Part shown: positions 38,700-50,959 of the stretch, piece after piece
How the letters are laid out: each line of letters opens with the position of its first letter
Position numbering within the stretch: position 1 is the stretch's first letter
Origin: Albugo candida
Taxonomy: Eukaryota; Oomycota; Peronosporomycetes; Albuginales; Albuginaceae
Direction of reading: 5' to 3'
DNA: 53,082 nucleotides
Assembly (NCBI GenBank): GCA_905220665.1
Contig: CAJNAR010000051.1
Location: forward strand, 1 to 53,082
Translations under genes and position numbers: made by a program
The notes under the pieces: model-generated
Databases searched by the model: none
What the model saw: only the letters and a program-made list of their open reading frames with translations
What the model was told of the DNA's origin: nothing

Positions 38700-39067
38700 C
38701 TTACTTGTCAAACTTCATCTAGAGTGCTCAATGTATAATAATGTGGATCACGTGACTTAAAAGGGAGTTGATCGAACCGAAAAGGGAGTCAATATAACAA
38801 TTTGCTAATTATGTATAATACTGTGTGCCACGTGAATCAAAAGGAAGTGAATATAAACAAAAAGAGAGTGAATATAACAAATCCCTGGATATAAATAAGA
38901 AGTATACACAGTATAATAATGTGTGCCGCGTTACTTAAAAGGGAGTGAACAGAACAATTCCCTACATATAAATAAAAGTATACAAAGTATTATTAGGTGT
39001 ACCACCTGACTAAAAAAGGGAGTGAATTTAACCAAAAAGGGAGTGAATATAACAATTCCCTTATTTT
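38700..39067. repeat. Four subterminal repeats before the transposase pseudogene
   Basis: Four diverged tandem units of about 90-100 bp. Each contains TAATAATGTG-like and CACGTGAC-like blocks followed by one or two copies of AAAGGGAGTGAATATAAC. The last unit is the best kept: GGTGTACCACCTGAC, then GGGAGTGAATTTAACC and GGGAGTGAATATAACA. It is nearly the exact reverse complement of 37090-37170. The array lies 130 bp before the first transposase-like frame, as expected for the end of an element with the gene reading inward. Confidence 0.78.
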
Positions 39068-39195
39068 AGATATAATTTAAAGTTAATTTGAAAAAAAAAG
39101 AATGTAAATTTGATTAAAGCTGGATAGTTACTGCGCGTATTATCGAATTAAACCGTTAAAGTAGAAATTTCAAAAAAAATCTTAATATTTTTTTT

Positions 39196-41350
39196 ATGGC
39201 TCGTCCCAAAATAAGAAGGCTGGCCCTATTAGCCAACTTGCACAAAGCCAACAACAAGAAGAGGCAGGTTAAGGCACAGAAACAACAGCAGGAAGAGGTG
39301 GAGGCAGCAGAGGATCTCGAATGTCACAGCCTCATGTCAGAGTGGAGTGGAGAGGAGGAAGAGGAAGGTAAAGAGGAAAAAAACTGGCTGGAAACAGACA
39401 CAGCTCAGCTACAATAGAGAATTGCTGCTGTCCAGGCTCAGCTGAAGAAGGAAAAGAAGGGGAAGAAGAACAGATCTTCTACCTATAAAAGCGAGCTTGT
39501 TTCTTTTGCCAAAAAGGTTCTTTACCCTATAACTCTTTACATACTTTGGCAGAGAACTCAAGAACTACCAAGCGGAGGGGGAAGAAGTATGTCAAGGAGA
39601 ATAGGCGGCAGAGGCTAAACATCTACTTCAAACAAGCTGGTCAGCGGCCATCAGCAACTAATAGAAAGAACCTGTTCATTGCATCAGAAGATGAGAGTTG
39701 AAGAAGGTGAAGAAGAATACAGGATAGAGAGGCCATTAACACTTTGAAGGAAGGGCTGAAAGGCATACAGAACCAGAAAAGCAGCTGAGGATAAATTACC
39801 CACCTTATCTTGTTCTAAATTTTATCACGATCCTCCGGTATCTCGAAGGACGGCTTTACCTGGGCATGAGAAAGAAGGAAGCGTCAGCTACTGCAGCCAA
39901 CGACAAACTGCATAAGACGTCATACTGGGCCTGCAGGAACGTTGGGCTTTGGGTGGATCGGTACTTGGTCTGCAAAGCCCTTCCAACACATCCATAAGGC
40001 CGACAATAAAAAAAGAAAGAGATCCTGGCAGACCTTGATATCAAGAGAGAGTGCCTGTCATGGATGAGGGGGAGAGAGCTCAATGAAAGATCGCCCAAAG
40101 AGCTCCAGATGGTCCTTCAAAACAGCATTTTCCCAAAGGTCCTGGAAGAGAAGGAGCAGAAGATCAGCTACTTGACATGAAGATCTGGGGATTCAAAAAA
40201 AAGAAATGGGAAAGCAGCTGTATATTGACGGTCATGAAAGGGAGGGTGTGGTGAAGTATACAGAGGGTTGGTCGAAGAGGATGATTGAGTACAAAAAGAC
40301 GATGGATGAGTGGACTGTAGAGGAGATGGATGTGTTGGTGGAGGGCAAGGTGCAAGTGTGGGACAACAAGTATGTGCATCTGGCGCATGATGAGCCTACC
40401 TTCTACATCAACGATGGAAGAGAGAAGTTCTGGGTAGACGAAGGCGATAGTTGGATTAAGAAGAAAGGATAAGAAGGGTCAAATATGATCAGTGACTTAC
40501 TGTGCCGTGCCATAGGCCCATTAAAGTCACTGATCAGCAAGCGAGGAAGAATAAGCTCCCTTCACCATCATCCAGAGAGATCCTCAAGGCAGGCAAGAGA
40601 AGATATGGTAGTTGGAAAAGTGAAGACATGGTAAGGCAACTCAATGAGAAGGCCATCCCCATTTTCAACAATCTTCATCCAGGATGTATTGGTGAGTTTT
40701 TCGAATTTCTTGTTTCACATTTCTAGTTGGAACTGAGGATTGATTTTTTTTCACAGTCCTTTATATTTTCAACCAATCCTCTAATCATCAGGGATTCGCT
40801 CTTAGCGATCCGATGGCTTCCCAAGAAGGAGAAAACATACCAGTACAAAGATGGATGGTACATCATTGATTACCAAAAGATCCGACAGTCCATGTGGTTT
40901 ACCCAAAATGGAGAGATTTAATTTATGGGCATCGAGATGGTAAGCTTTCTTCTATGTGATTTCAAGATCTCACTGATGAGATCTCACCACTGACGATGGT
41001 CTTCTATAGGTGCTGAAGGAAAGAGGGATCAGGCCTCCTCCCAGTATGCACTGGAGATAGAGGTAAAGTAGGCAGGACACATTATTGAATATTACCCCAA
41101 ATTTCACTGTGAGTGCAACTTCATTGACAGGTACTCGGGAGCCGCCAAGAGAGCAGCTAGGAACCAATGTAATTATAATTTTTCACCTCATTTTGGGAGA
41201 AGCTCCCTGGTATCCTCGATGGAGTGAGCATGAAGAGATTAGGAAGTACGCCCAAAGATCCTGGCAATACAACAAAATGTAAATCAAAGACAAGGATGGC
41301 GTTGAGGCGGAGAAGGTTGAGTGGGACAGATGGAAGATGAAATCGCACCG
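39196..41350 (+). pseudogene. Decayed DDE-type transposase with two introns
   Basis: Translated pieces in all three frames line up in order with a DDE-type transposase family known to me mainly from fungi: a basic, coiled N-terminus (39196), a region near 40.06-40.17 kb, YIDGHERE at 40221, HDEPTFYIND at 40386 (first acidic residue, codon 40389), a GSWKSED..RQLNEKAIPIF..LHPGC run ending at 40690, FNQSSNH after intron 1, VLKERG after intron 2, and YYPKFHCECNFIDRY near 41.08-41.13 kb. Intron 1 is 40692-40756 (GTGAGT to CACAG) and intron 2 is 40940-41010 (GTAAGC to TATAG); both restore a family-like reading. Many stops and frameshifts are present. From memory of the family, FNQSSNH has Asn where Asp is expected and NFID has Asp where Glu is expected, and the Cys-rich part before the last motif is missing, so the enzyme is dead. 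The segment is strikingly purine-rich and less AT-rich than its surroundings, which suggests a different origin. Confidence 0.72.
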
Positions 41351-41641
41351 ACGTCTACGCGTCAACGATTGTTTTCTGCAGGCATATCGATGTGTTGACA
41401 GATGTTTGAGCTTTTTTTGGATTTCCTTATGACTCTGCCATATATATCGCCATTTCTCGTTTTTTCTATACCTCCATGCCCTATTTCCTCTCATCCCAGG
41501 CCAAAAACTGTACATACACATTCCTCTTTTGTTTGAATACCTTGCCTGCTTTATTTCCTTTCATTCTAGCTACGAGAAACGTTCGCACAGCGTACGAACT
41601 TTCATACGGGGTGTTTCAAATTCTGCCGATCTTAGAAAAAT

Positions 41642-41881
41642 ATGCATAAAAGTCAATCTTTCAGGCGTATCAGCACCATGAATAAAAAGATATTCACAAT
41701 AGGCTTGCAACAAAATGTTCAGCACTTTAAAAAGCTATTGTTTGATGTAAGAAAAAGTGACAAAGCTTTCCATTACAGGTGTCTGACAGACTTTGTGTTT
41801 GGTCAAAAAATGTTGGCTCTAGGGGACTTGCACCATAAGGAAATTAGATTTGAGCACTTAGAGAAAAGGGTTCCAAGATAG
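41642..41881 (+). pseudogene. Second copy of the KML..G.LHH transposon-linked frame
   Basis: A 79-codon ATG-initiated frame downstream of the transposase remains, containing KMLALGDLHH, paired with KMLVFGELHH at 36830-37087 on the other strand. Outside that motif similarity is slight. Its place beyond the transposase in the right element, and directly beyond the subterminal repeats in the left one, fits a left element that has lost its transposase. Confidence 0.38.
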
Positions 41882-44800
41882 GCGACGTGAAGGTGAGTCG
41901 AAATAGCGTGCTCCAGCAGTCCTATCAGCTCAATATGCCACGAAAAATGCCAATCAATCGTGGCAGTCTATTCGAACCGAGTTGCCAGGAATTCAGAGTA
42001 TCGGTCAGAAGAAACGCGTGTTCTAACCAAGATGAGAGCTTCGAGCGTCACGTGAAGAATATGGAGAGCTATTCCGAGCATTGTTTTCGAGTATTTGTCG
42101 TCCCAGGCCGATCGAATATGTCACCAATTGTGGCACCGTGACATCGAACTTGAGGGAAAGTATTCACGAAAAAAGGCCAGAGATCAGTGGGATGGTGTCA
42201 TGAGCTCTATCATTAGCTAAGGGATCGACTTAGGTACTCCATGTGAAAGAATCCAATAACCTAGACTGGATTTGGTTCAAGTATTTTTTCGTCAGAATAG
42301 CAAAATCGTCTTGTAGAGACGATCACTGAAAAAGCGGCATCAGATAGATCGGAACTTTAGTATTTAAGGATTCGAATGTTTGATGACGGCGGCGTTATTA
42401 CATGGCTCAACCGATATGGTTGCACTGGGAGCAATATTAGGTATGGAACTGCTACTCGTAATTCGAGTACACAAGATAATCGGTAAAATTTTGGCTTAGT
42501 GGACGAACTCATCGCACTACCACATTTCGGAAATTGTTCCCTTCAGCCTTCAGGATCCCAAGTTCAGAAAATTTACAGAGATGGCTACACATGACCAACG
42601 GAGAAGCATTCCTCGACTGATACTAGAGCGATGAAGAAGCGAATACATCAGATATGCCAGAAGAAAACTTGCTGATTTAAATCTCTATTGATGCAGTGCA
42701 GCGTACCAATTCGACAGTTCTGTCATTACTTGGATCCAACCAGGATCAAGTACCAGACAATTTTATGATGGAGCACAAAGCAAGAAGCACCTCTTCCCAT
42801 CTATTATGCCACCTCCAATTCCACGATTGTTTCGTAAACTCCCGAAGCAACGAAGAGTCTTCTGATGTTAACACAATATTCGTCAAGGGAGGGATGGGAC
42901 CCAACAGATGCAGAAATCGATCTAGCTTTGATGGTACATCACGGTATCTTTCAAATATGCTTTCATCCGACTTCGAAAGTACACAGTTTCGTCTGACCCT
43001 TAGGATGATGCCAGTTCGTTCACAATTCAGGTATTGCAAAGGTATTAAACCCAACATTATGTATGTTGCACACTCAACATTCGTGTGGAGCTTAGAACAC
43101 GATTGAAAATTCTTTCTCGAGTGCGAACACGCACCACAGAAAAACGGCCTTCGAAAAGAGCAAACTTGTGCCCTAATCGTGCTTTACATCACGGAAAAAG
43201 CTAGTAGCTATATTACAGAGGTGGCTAATTGCTGATTGAACGGACGACGATTCGGACAGGTCGCATATTGCCTGCGCTCTTGTGTCACGATACAGATGTA
43301 AATTGGAGAATTTGGATAACGTTTATTTCAATTAAGCCCTACATTACCCGCAGTGATGCTGCATTTTCGTCTGGACCTGTCGGAATCGTCTTCTGTTCGA
43401 TCAGCGATTAGCCACCTCCGTGACATAGCTATTAGCCGTTTCCGTGATATACACCGCGATTAGTGCGCAAGTTTGTTTCTTTCGAAGGTAGTGTTTCTAT
43501 GAAGACATACGTATTGAGATTACCATGATGCTGGGCCAATCGAAACCCGAAGATCATTTGGTGGCTCTTACAGGACCCAAAGATGCGTACGGCGCTAGCG
43601 AGAAGAAATGGAAGTCCAGCTCCAGTCCTAGCTCTCGTTAAATACTTGTGTTCAGGCCATTATGTTTGTTACCAATTTGGGTAGCAAGATACTTTTGGTC
43701 ATTATTCAAATACAATACAACCTAGACACAATCTTATAGTTTGGTGGCGTCAGGATACCGCAATTAAGGACTGTCAAGAGCAAGATATACTGTTTTATCA
43801 ATTTTGGAACATTTTGTATGTATTTGTATGCCTCAAGCTAGCTTAGGTATTCAAGGTAGTCAGTTGGTCTAATTCTGATAATATAGACATCTCCAGATGA
43901 GATCTCAACTGTTCTATATCGCAATGGCCATTCTTTGATTCAGAAGGGAGGTTTCACTATTTACACCTTTATACATCTTGAACACTTCAATGCTTAATTT
44001 ATGTTAAATTTACACATAAAGAAATGTTCGATGGCTGGAGATGGTGTACATGGATCTTATGCCAGACATACTGGCGGGTTATTTGCTGAGTGTACCTGAA
44101 GATGGGATTGAGGCTAGGAACGGTATCATTAGCTTTAATATTCAACTCGCTGACTGTCGAAATTCCTCAAATGAAACAAGAAGCGTGTACAGACACAAGA
44201 GTACTAGTACATTGCTTTAGACATTACCGCTACATCATCTCTATTGAGGAGAAATGAAACAGCAAATAAATAAATGTTGCCCTCTGCGAACTCGCACTCG
44301 TGCTGCCGAACAAAAATACGAACCCGGATCTAGCTCGTTTTCTTCCGAAAACATAAGCACGGTAAGGATATAGTCGTCCAAGAACTCTACAATAAAGAGA
44401 CGAGCATTTTTTGGATCGCATGACAGCCGTTTATAATGTCGGAAGCCAACGGAAAGATAGATGAGATGGAATAATACGACGCAAGAAAATTAAGCGCCTG
44501 AAGAAACCAGAACTCATTGAGAGCAGTTATATGCGCGTTTTAGCTCTGATCCCATCTCAATTTAGTAAAGCTATTTATTATACGTGTAGGCACTTACATA
44601 AGCCTTTTCTTGCATCAGATACTTGCGCGCAATCAGCGTTGACTACCTTCACATATTGTCGGTGGCATTCGTCTGTATTGCAATCATGATTCATTTTCCG
44701 TCTGATCAATCTTTTGACATACAAATGCGTAGTTATTATCTCTCTCTAATTCCCGCGACCACTCAAGGCAACCAATTCCATGAATTTTTGGGTACAAGAT

Positions 44801-45968
44801 GATGCGGACTCAAAAGCCCTGGATACGAAATGTACCAGGAGCGAAGGGTTTATTAGACATAGAGAGTAAACGCTTTATTTTTTACAACTAGAGCCTCTTC
44901 GATGTTGTCTACCTCTAAAATCAACCTCCTTAAAGCACGGATATTGTTACGCCTTCGCACAAAAGTTCTTGCTTTTGCAAGTCGTTGACTTTCCTTAAAA
45001 ATCCGACATTTCTACTTTTGTACTAAATTCCAACGTCTGCAACCTTAAATTTGCGGATGAATTAAAAGTCCCAAAGTGATAATTTGAAGCTGCGGAATTG
45101 AATCTCCTTACAGACATTGAAAACAATCAATCAAGGGTTCATCTTCATAATGTGTCTATATATTCGCATCGAGCGAATTGAAAAAAAGAATATTGCCAAG
45201 GAAGAGAATGCAAAGAATTACGATACCCGTCCATAATTTCGCTGAATTCTTCGTCTCAGCTATAAGTGATGGTCATACCAATACATCACAATGGTTAAGT
45301 GGTCAACTGCATCGGAATCACGTCAAGGTGTCAAAATCAGATCTCTTTAATCCTTTATATCAAAATGTTGATTCGATGAAGCAGGAGGTGAATTGATTCT
45401 TTGATAAAAGCACAGATGGGCCTAATGTAAATTTTCATGCTGGTGATTACGAGCGAAGACAAAGTTTGAACAAGTAAACGTATTGTTTGGTACGAAGCAG
45501 GCTGCATCAAGTGCTTTGTCCAGTATTTTTGTCAAATTACGGGCATATTACCCATGCGCTTGCTCAGGCAACGTCTATCGCTTCGTGCAGCATTCTGCAT
45601 GATGCAATGGGACGACATGTGATTCCCGAGTGCCATGAAACCGCTTTTCGTACGTATCGTAGCAGCTTTATCCGCTTGATGTGTTTATGATTCAACACGG
45701 TGCTACTAACACGTGTGGGTCAGGTATTTGAGCTTGTTCGTGGGCTTCTTCAGCAACTTTAATAGATGAGTTGCGGTTATTCGGGTTCATATCTTGATTC
45801 GCACAAAACAGCATTGTTCTAGTCTTTATCTTAAAGCTAAAGAACACTCGGAGACACCATATAATACTTACTAGGCAAGGAACTTGCACCGAAGTCAATG
45901 AAACAACTGCTTCAGAGATGGATCAAAGTCAATCAAACTAAAGTATGCTGGCAAATCAATTTATCATT
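41882..45968. other. Gene-poor stretch; no supported gene
   Basis: The longest frames, 42696-43106 (plus, 136 codons) and 42746-43057 (minus, 103 codons), overlap each other on opposite strands. Neither shows a recognisable domain or signal peptide. On the plus strand at about 44.09-44.16 kb a short frame reads SVPEDGIEARNGI, faintly like AVPEEYLDGIEHH of the secreted family, but no other family motif was found nearby. Confidence 0.4.
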
Positions 45969-46637
45969 TTATTGTGCTTCTAAGAGTTCTGAAAGTTCTT
46001 TCTTTTCTTTTTTTTCAAATGCCACAGAGAATTCATCTCCTTCCTTACTGAATTCTACACCGAACTCACTCATTGCATGTGTGCCAAAGACCAACTTGTC
46101 ACTTCTCGTCATCTTGCTCGTAGGGATACTGATACATTCCAAATGGCCCTTTACAGAGAGGCACATGATATACGGATCATGATGTTCAATACCATCAAGA
46201 TATTCCTCTGGAACAGCAAGTTTCTCATTGTCGAAGTCGAACAAAATATCTTGCTTATGGTGTATTTTTCCAACAAATTTGATCGACACTGAGGCTACCA
46301 CCCAATTGTTGCTTCCTCTTCCGACTGCATATTTAAGCTCACGGGTGTACTTTGGATTTTCTTCAGCCAAATATAAGTCTTTTCCTTGGAAGCGAAAAAT
46401 AAAGGTGTCACAAGCATTACTCCCATGTGGGCTGATGTCAATTGCAGAAACACTTAGCTTTTCTGCACAATGAAATACAATTGTCTGTGGAAAGCTTATC
46501 ACAGCAATATTTCCGATGGAAACATAACCCTCCTGTTTACTATTGCAAGTCAACGGCTGATTGAGTTGGCACTTGGAGACTTCTGAAAAAACACAAATCG
46601 CTTGATGAAGCATGCAAAGGATGAGAGATATCTTCAT
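45969..46637 (-). CDS. Secreted four-cysteine family protein, 222 residues, intact
   Basis: An intact frame with no intron. It stays open upstream to 46757, but the ATG at 46637 is preferred: it puts a typical signal peptide (MKISLILCML..., residues 1 to about 18) at the N-terminus, like the paralogs, whereas the longer form would bury it. Mature cysteines at 23, 31, 57 and 76 match the broken paralog's C-x7-C pair and the following two. KLAVPEEY aligns with IAVPQ and LAVTEQ-stop of the relatives. The C-terminal block G-V-E-F-S-K-E-G (193-200) is kept, but MVRY is replaced by SVAF and the tail (208-222) is Lys/Glu-rich. The stop codon overlaps an AATAAA string that could serve for polyadenylation. 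No 95-bp-type element was seen upstream. Function unknown; secretion is likely. Confidence 0.83.
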   Translation of the reverse strand: MKISLILCMLHQAICVFSEVSKCQLNQPLTCNSKQEGYVSIGNIAVISFPQTIVFHCAEKLSVSAIDISPHGSNACDTFIFRFQGKDLYLAEENPKYTRELKYAVGRGSNNWVVASVSIKFVGKIHHKQDILFDFDNEKLAVPEEYLDGIEHHDPYIMCLSVKGHLECISIPTSKMTRSDKLVFGTHAMSEFGVEFSKEGDEFSVAFEKKEKKELSELLEAQ

Positions 46638-49600
46638 AATCGTGGACCCGTTGCTTGAGCGATGATTATTCGGAATTGAAAGAATTATCCGACCATATGA
46701 AAATTTCGGAAGGTGTACAGAGCTATGAGGTGTTGTGGTAGGAACATTCGAGAACAATCCTTAGAAGGTTTAAATGTTGTCAAAATATCAGGATGAGATA
46801 TATCATGTTTTAGAGCTGATTCGATACTCTAACAATCGTACATAATAAAGAGATAGTTGCAACGTGTTATGGCACGTGGTGCGTCTGCTACTAAGAATGT
46901 AATATGTATGTTAATTCCGCTCTCTCACTATCGACTAATTATTTTACAGGCTAATTATCCTTCCAACGCTGGAAGCTTGCATCATACTCTCAAGCGCGAT
47001 ATCACGTACATCGTGATTAAAAGCGGTTATGAATAGAATGTGCATGCTGCACTACTTAACTGTTGTCAGGCAGGATACTGTAGATATGCTCTTAACTGCA
47101 AAAGAGATAACTGCTTAACTACAATCATAACTAGAGAATCTGATCTTACTTATCCATAACCCTTTTTCAACAGTTAGTGTTTTGCTTCTTGTACACTCGA
47201 TGTGAATTTCTACAACCTTAATAGCGCGCTACGATCACGACGTCACCTCTTTCGTATACACACAAGATTCTTGTGCGGCCGCAAAATTCCAAGTCAAAGC
47301 GTGTGGTAAAACGTGCTATAAGAGACAAAAAAGGCATTTGGGTGCCTTCTTTTACTGTTTTACATTTGGTGTACCGATCGTAATGTATATTGAGTGATGC
47401 CACTGCACTTGTTATTGCAATAAGTGACTTTAGTGTCTTGTGGGCATTGACGAAGATGATACGGATTGTTGTGTACGACTACAAGAGTGGTTGTCCTTTG
47501 GCGAAATAGACGTCTGACGAATTTGGCTGGAGTGTGTACGATTGTAAGGTTGTAACATCAGGCTATCAATAGACGCGACTGTATCGAATCATATTTTATA
47601 GAAAGCATGTATAATATTCAGCGAGATATATACATATTTGTAGTTCTCTCGCTTAAAGCTGTTGTCTAGGATAAAATGCCTTATTACATTTACAGAATGT
47701 TGACTTTACAGTGAATCAACGCTTCAAGGTTTTATGCGATGTGCGAGGTGTTTTCATGTTTACATTTCACACTTACGGGTTCTTAATCAGGTAATCTCGG
47801 TGCCCACTACCAATTTTTCATCTCTGAAACGACTGACCAAGTCATCGTCGACAGAATGATGGTCATGTGAAATAATGCGTTTGCGGTCAAGTGAAAGGCT
47901 ACATCATATTTATCGCGTAGAAAAACCTACAAATAAAAGTAAAAGAACACCTTGCGCTCGTCAACTCTTTAACCTGCCTGCGTGTCAATTTCTTTTACTC
48001 AAACTCACTCGAATTACAAAAGATGTTGTGCACGCGAATTTTGCAAGATTGAAGATTTTTTTTCATCCGTAACATGAATTACTTCGTGTGTGCATCTTTT
48101 ATCAATTGTCATTCCCTTTCAAATGTAGAACCCAGAGCCAGACACTCCAACTACGCAAAAGTGTTTACGCACGGTTCTATGAACTCAAAAGGTAAATACA
48201 ATCTCCGGAACGCCTCTCTTTGACTTCAACCTCAACCTACAGCTCCATTTCATTCTTGTGTGTAAGGTACAACATTATTTATCTCGTGTTGATCCGACTT
48301 GGGTAATCACCGACAAAATCATTGCATCAATCACGTGTCAAGGACATCGCAACTTGACAATTACTACGTCCCCCGCCAGTCCATGCTCAGTTTCCAAAAA
48401 AATCTTTTTCTATTTTATCGTGTCTAAAACTATGCTTCACATCGAAATCTCGATGCAATCTACAGTGCGCGCCTCCAATTGTGGTGAGGTCGAAGCCCCC
48501 TTAATCACCCAGATCTGGTGGCTGCGTTATCGTGTGATAAGGCATCATCTTTATGTGATGACGGGGAACGTAGGTTAATTCCTTGGTGGAAAAGATGAAA
48601 ATAGCATTGCCTCGTAGCAAAAAGCATGAACAAGCAACTGAAACTGTGGACGTAAATAACATTAGCCTTTTTCAGTCGCAAGAGTCTTCACAAGGCTCAA
48701 GCTTAAGCGCAACATCGCGTGAAGCTTCGGAAATAAAATGTAGTGAGTATTCTTGCAATAACTGACCGCTATACCGGAGGGCATCCGAATTGGGTTGTTG
48801 TTGCTGACAAAAGCGAAGCAAAAAAGCCTATCAAGATTGCTAAAGCACTTATTCGATGCTTCAGGAAACCGGTCAGGCATCGGCCCTTATTCCAAATGGA
48901 TTTTTTTTAACCTTTCTACTCCGGGATCATGGCAACCCAGAAATTGAATTTCGCCTAGATAGTGGCTAGGCTGTACAGATGCCAAGCTTTCCAGTAGAGA
49001 ATGTTCGGGCTATCGTCACGTCCGCAGACGAGTTTCAGTATCAGTCGAATACCTTCTAGGCTAATGGTACTTCTCTTAAATACGGAACGTTAGAAAGACG
49101 GGTTTTCTTCTTTGAAGTCTATTTTGAGACTGACGGAAGAGTATTTTGAAATCTGTTGACGATAAGCGGTGTGGTATTCTCCTTGACACCTGTCGAAAGT
49201 GTGATGCTTTAAAAGAATTGTCATGTCGACGTAAAGAATCTCCTGTGCGCCCCCCGACCATATGCACAGAAGCACTAGTGCTTATTGAAGGAACTTGGGA
49301 AAAAATCGCACTCGGCAAAAAGCTTTTCCCATTTCAGGGATAAGGCTTTTCTATTCCAACGTAACTTCCTTCTTTCAATAAATTCCGGTTGGATTTTTGT
49401 CCTGCCGCGACTACCCTTAACAAAGCAAAATAAACGAACAACAGAAAACGAACTTGGGTAACCTTTCAGAAGATGTCATTTCCAGTACAGAGCCAAGAGC
49501 GGTGATTAAACAATTGAAATAGAAACGCTCAATCAGATATCATTGCATTTCGCTTCTCCTCCCAACGTCTCACCCCAAAAAAAATGTTCCGGCTACTCCC

Positions 49601-50800
49601 CTCCAGTATCTGATAAAAAAAGCTTCACAACACTAGTGTGCCTCTCGGTGCCTTGATGTAGCCATGCATTTGATTCTTCACAAGGATAGATCCACCGTAA
49701 GAAACGTTACAATTGATGATTTCAAAGAAATGAATTCACTCGCGTTTGCAATTAGACTATATTTATCACTGCTCGCGTTTTTTGTGATTGAAAATAGAAG
49801 ATATCGTAGCCATTGCCAACCCGGTACATGCTCAACACAGTCAATCCATCTTCTCTAATACTTATATTTCCTCTTCAGACAGGCTGCATAATTTTATCGG
49901 AAACGGCATAGAACACTTGAAAAAGTGGAGCAACCAGCAACAGTTGACGAGGTTCGAGTCATCTATACGGAGATCCTGTAGATTTTAGTCGCAGGGTATA
50001 AGAAGATTCATGGTCACTCCCCTTGTGGAAATCTCATGAGAGCTAAATTCAAAAATACTGTCCACCCGCTCCAAACTAACGAGCTGAGGGACAACAAACT
50101 TTTCATGCATCCAGGCTGGTCCATTTTGCACAAACCTGACGAAACTACTCGACAAGCCGTTGATCATCTAACATTCACAAATGGTTGCTCCAACTATGCA
50201 CGGGCGCGAAAGCTCGTGCATAGTTGGGCCAATAGCGCATCTATTTTTGTTGAACCGAGTTTTTGCAGCACACATTTTGAAGTAGCATGTTAAGTTTTTT
50301 GTGCGATGAAATCGATACGTTCTTTTGGAACGTCCTGCAAAGCGGGAAGTAAAGTCCCGACAAAATATTATCGCGGAGGAGATCAATGCCGAACATTATT
50401 CAACATATTGAGTTCATGTTGGCACGATCAACTAAAGCTAGAGATTTGAAGACTTTGCCAGTGTGCTGACCCTTTTATATACAAAAGGTCGCTGAATCTA
50501 ATTTCTCAGTGACGAGACAGTGATTTGTATTTCAGGCCATCATAGTCGTTTAATACACACATATGCGTTACTATGGTTGTTACGGCTCGAGGTGGGTGTA
50601 AAGTGTTGATCAGATGAATTGAACATATATGGTGAGGAGCCCTCCGTGATCATCATGAGCTCCTATCAACCAGGCCTATCATCTGAACGAACTTCTAGCT
50701 TTTCACCACTCGCTCCAAAAATAAGTGAAAAGAAGAATAAAGATGATCCGTATATGCTAAAGACTGTTGACTAGATCGACGTAGCCCTACGTCTCAGCAA
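46638..50800. other. Gene-poor stretch upstream of the third family member
   Basis: Only short frames, most starting at non-ATG codons. A polar, Ser/Glu/Gln-rich ATG frame lies at 48595-48765 (56 residues), without recognisable features. The region does not visibly match the upstream module of the other two paralogs. It contains the hairpin reported at 50190-50227. Confidence 0.4.
50190..50227. other. Perfect 13-bp inverted repeat with a 12-nt loop
   Basis: CCAACTATGCACG at 50190-50202 is followed by a 12-base spacer and its exact reverse complement at 50215-50227. Counting G-U and further pairs in the spacer, an RNA stem of about 16 pairs closed by GCGAAA is possible. No U-run follows and no gene is attached. 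It could be a structured RNA, a protein-binding palindrome or a replication scar. Confidence 0.6.
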
Positions 50801-50959
50801 TTACGGTTAATGTTTAACAGAATCCATACAATGGTGAAACTTTTAATGGCAACATCCATTCGGAAGACTCGACTAGTTGTGCTTAAAGAATCCGAATTTG
50901 CACAATCAACTAGAGTCATTTCAGCTTTTCTATTCAAAAATGCAATACATAATGTTCGC

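Noticed and set aside
42696..43106. 136-codon plus-strand frame overlapping a 103-codon minus-strand frame
   Set aside because: Neither has a recognisable domain, signal peptide or paralog; overlapping frames of this size can arise by chance.
44085..44165. SVPEDGIEARNGI on the plus strand as a fifth family member
   Set aside because: Only this short stretch resembles AVPEEYLDGIEHH. No signal peptide, cysteine pattern or C-terminal block was found around it.
46638..46757. Longer start for the third secreted protein (ATG at 46757, 262 residues)
   Set aside because: It would bury the signal peptide 40 residues inside the protein. The paralogs start directly with theirs.
49945..49965. GGTTCGAGTC, a T-arm-like string
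   Set aside because: There is no D-arm, anticodon stem or acceptor partner in the ~70 bases before it.
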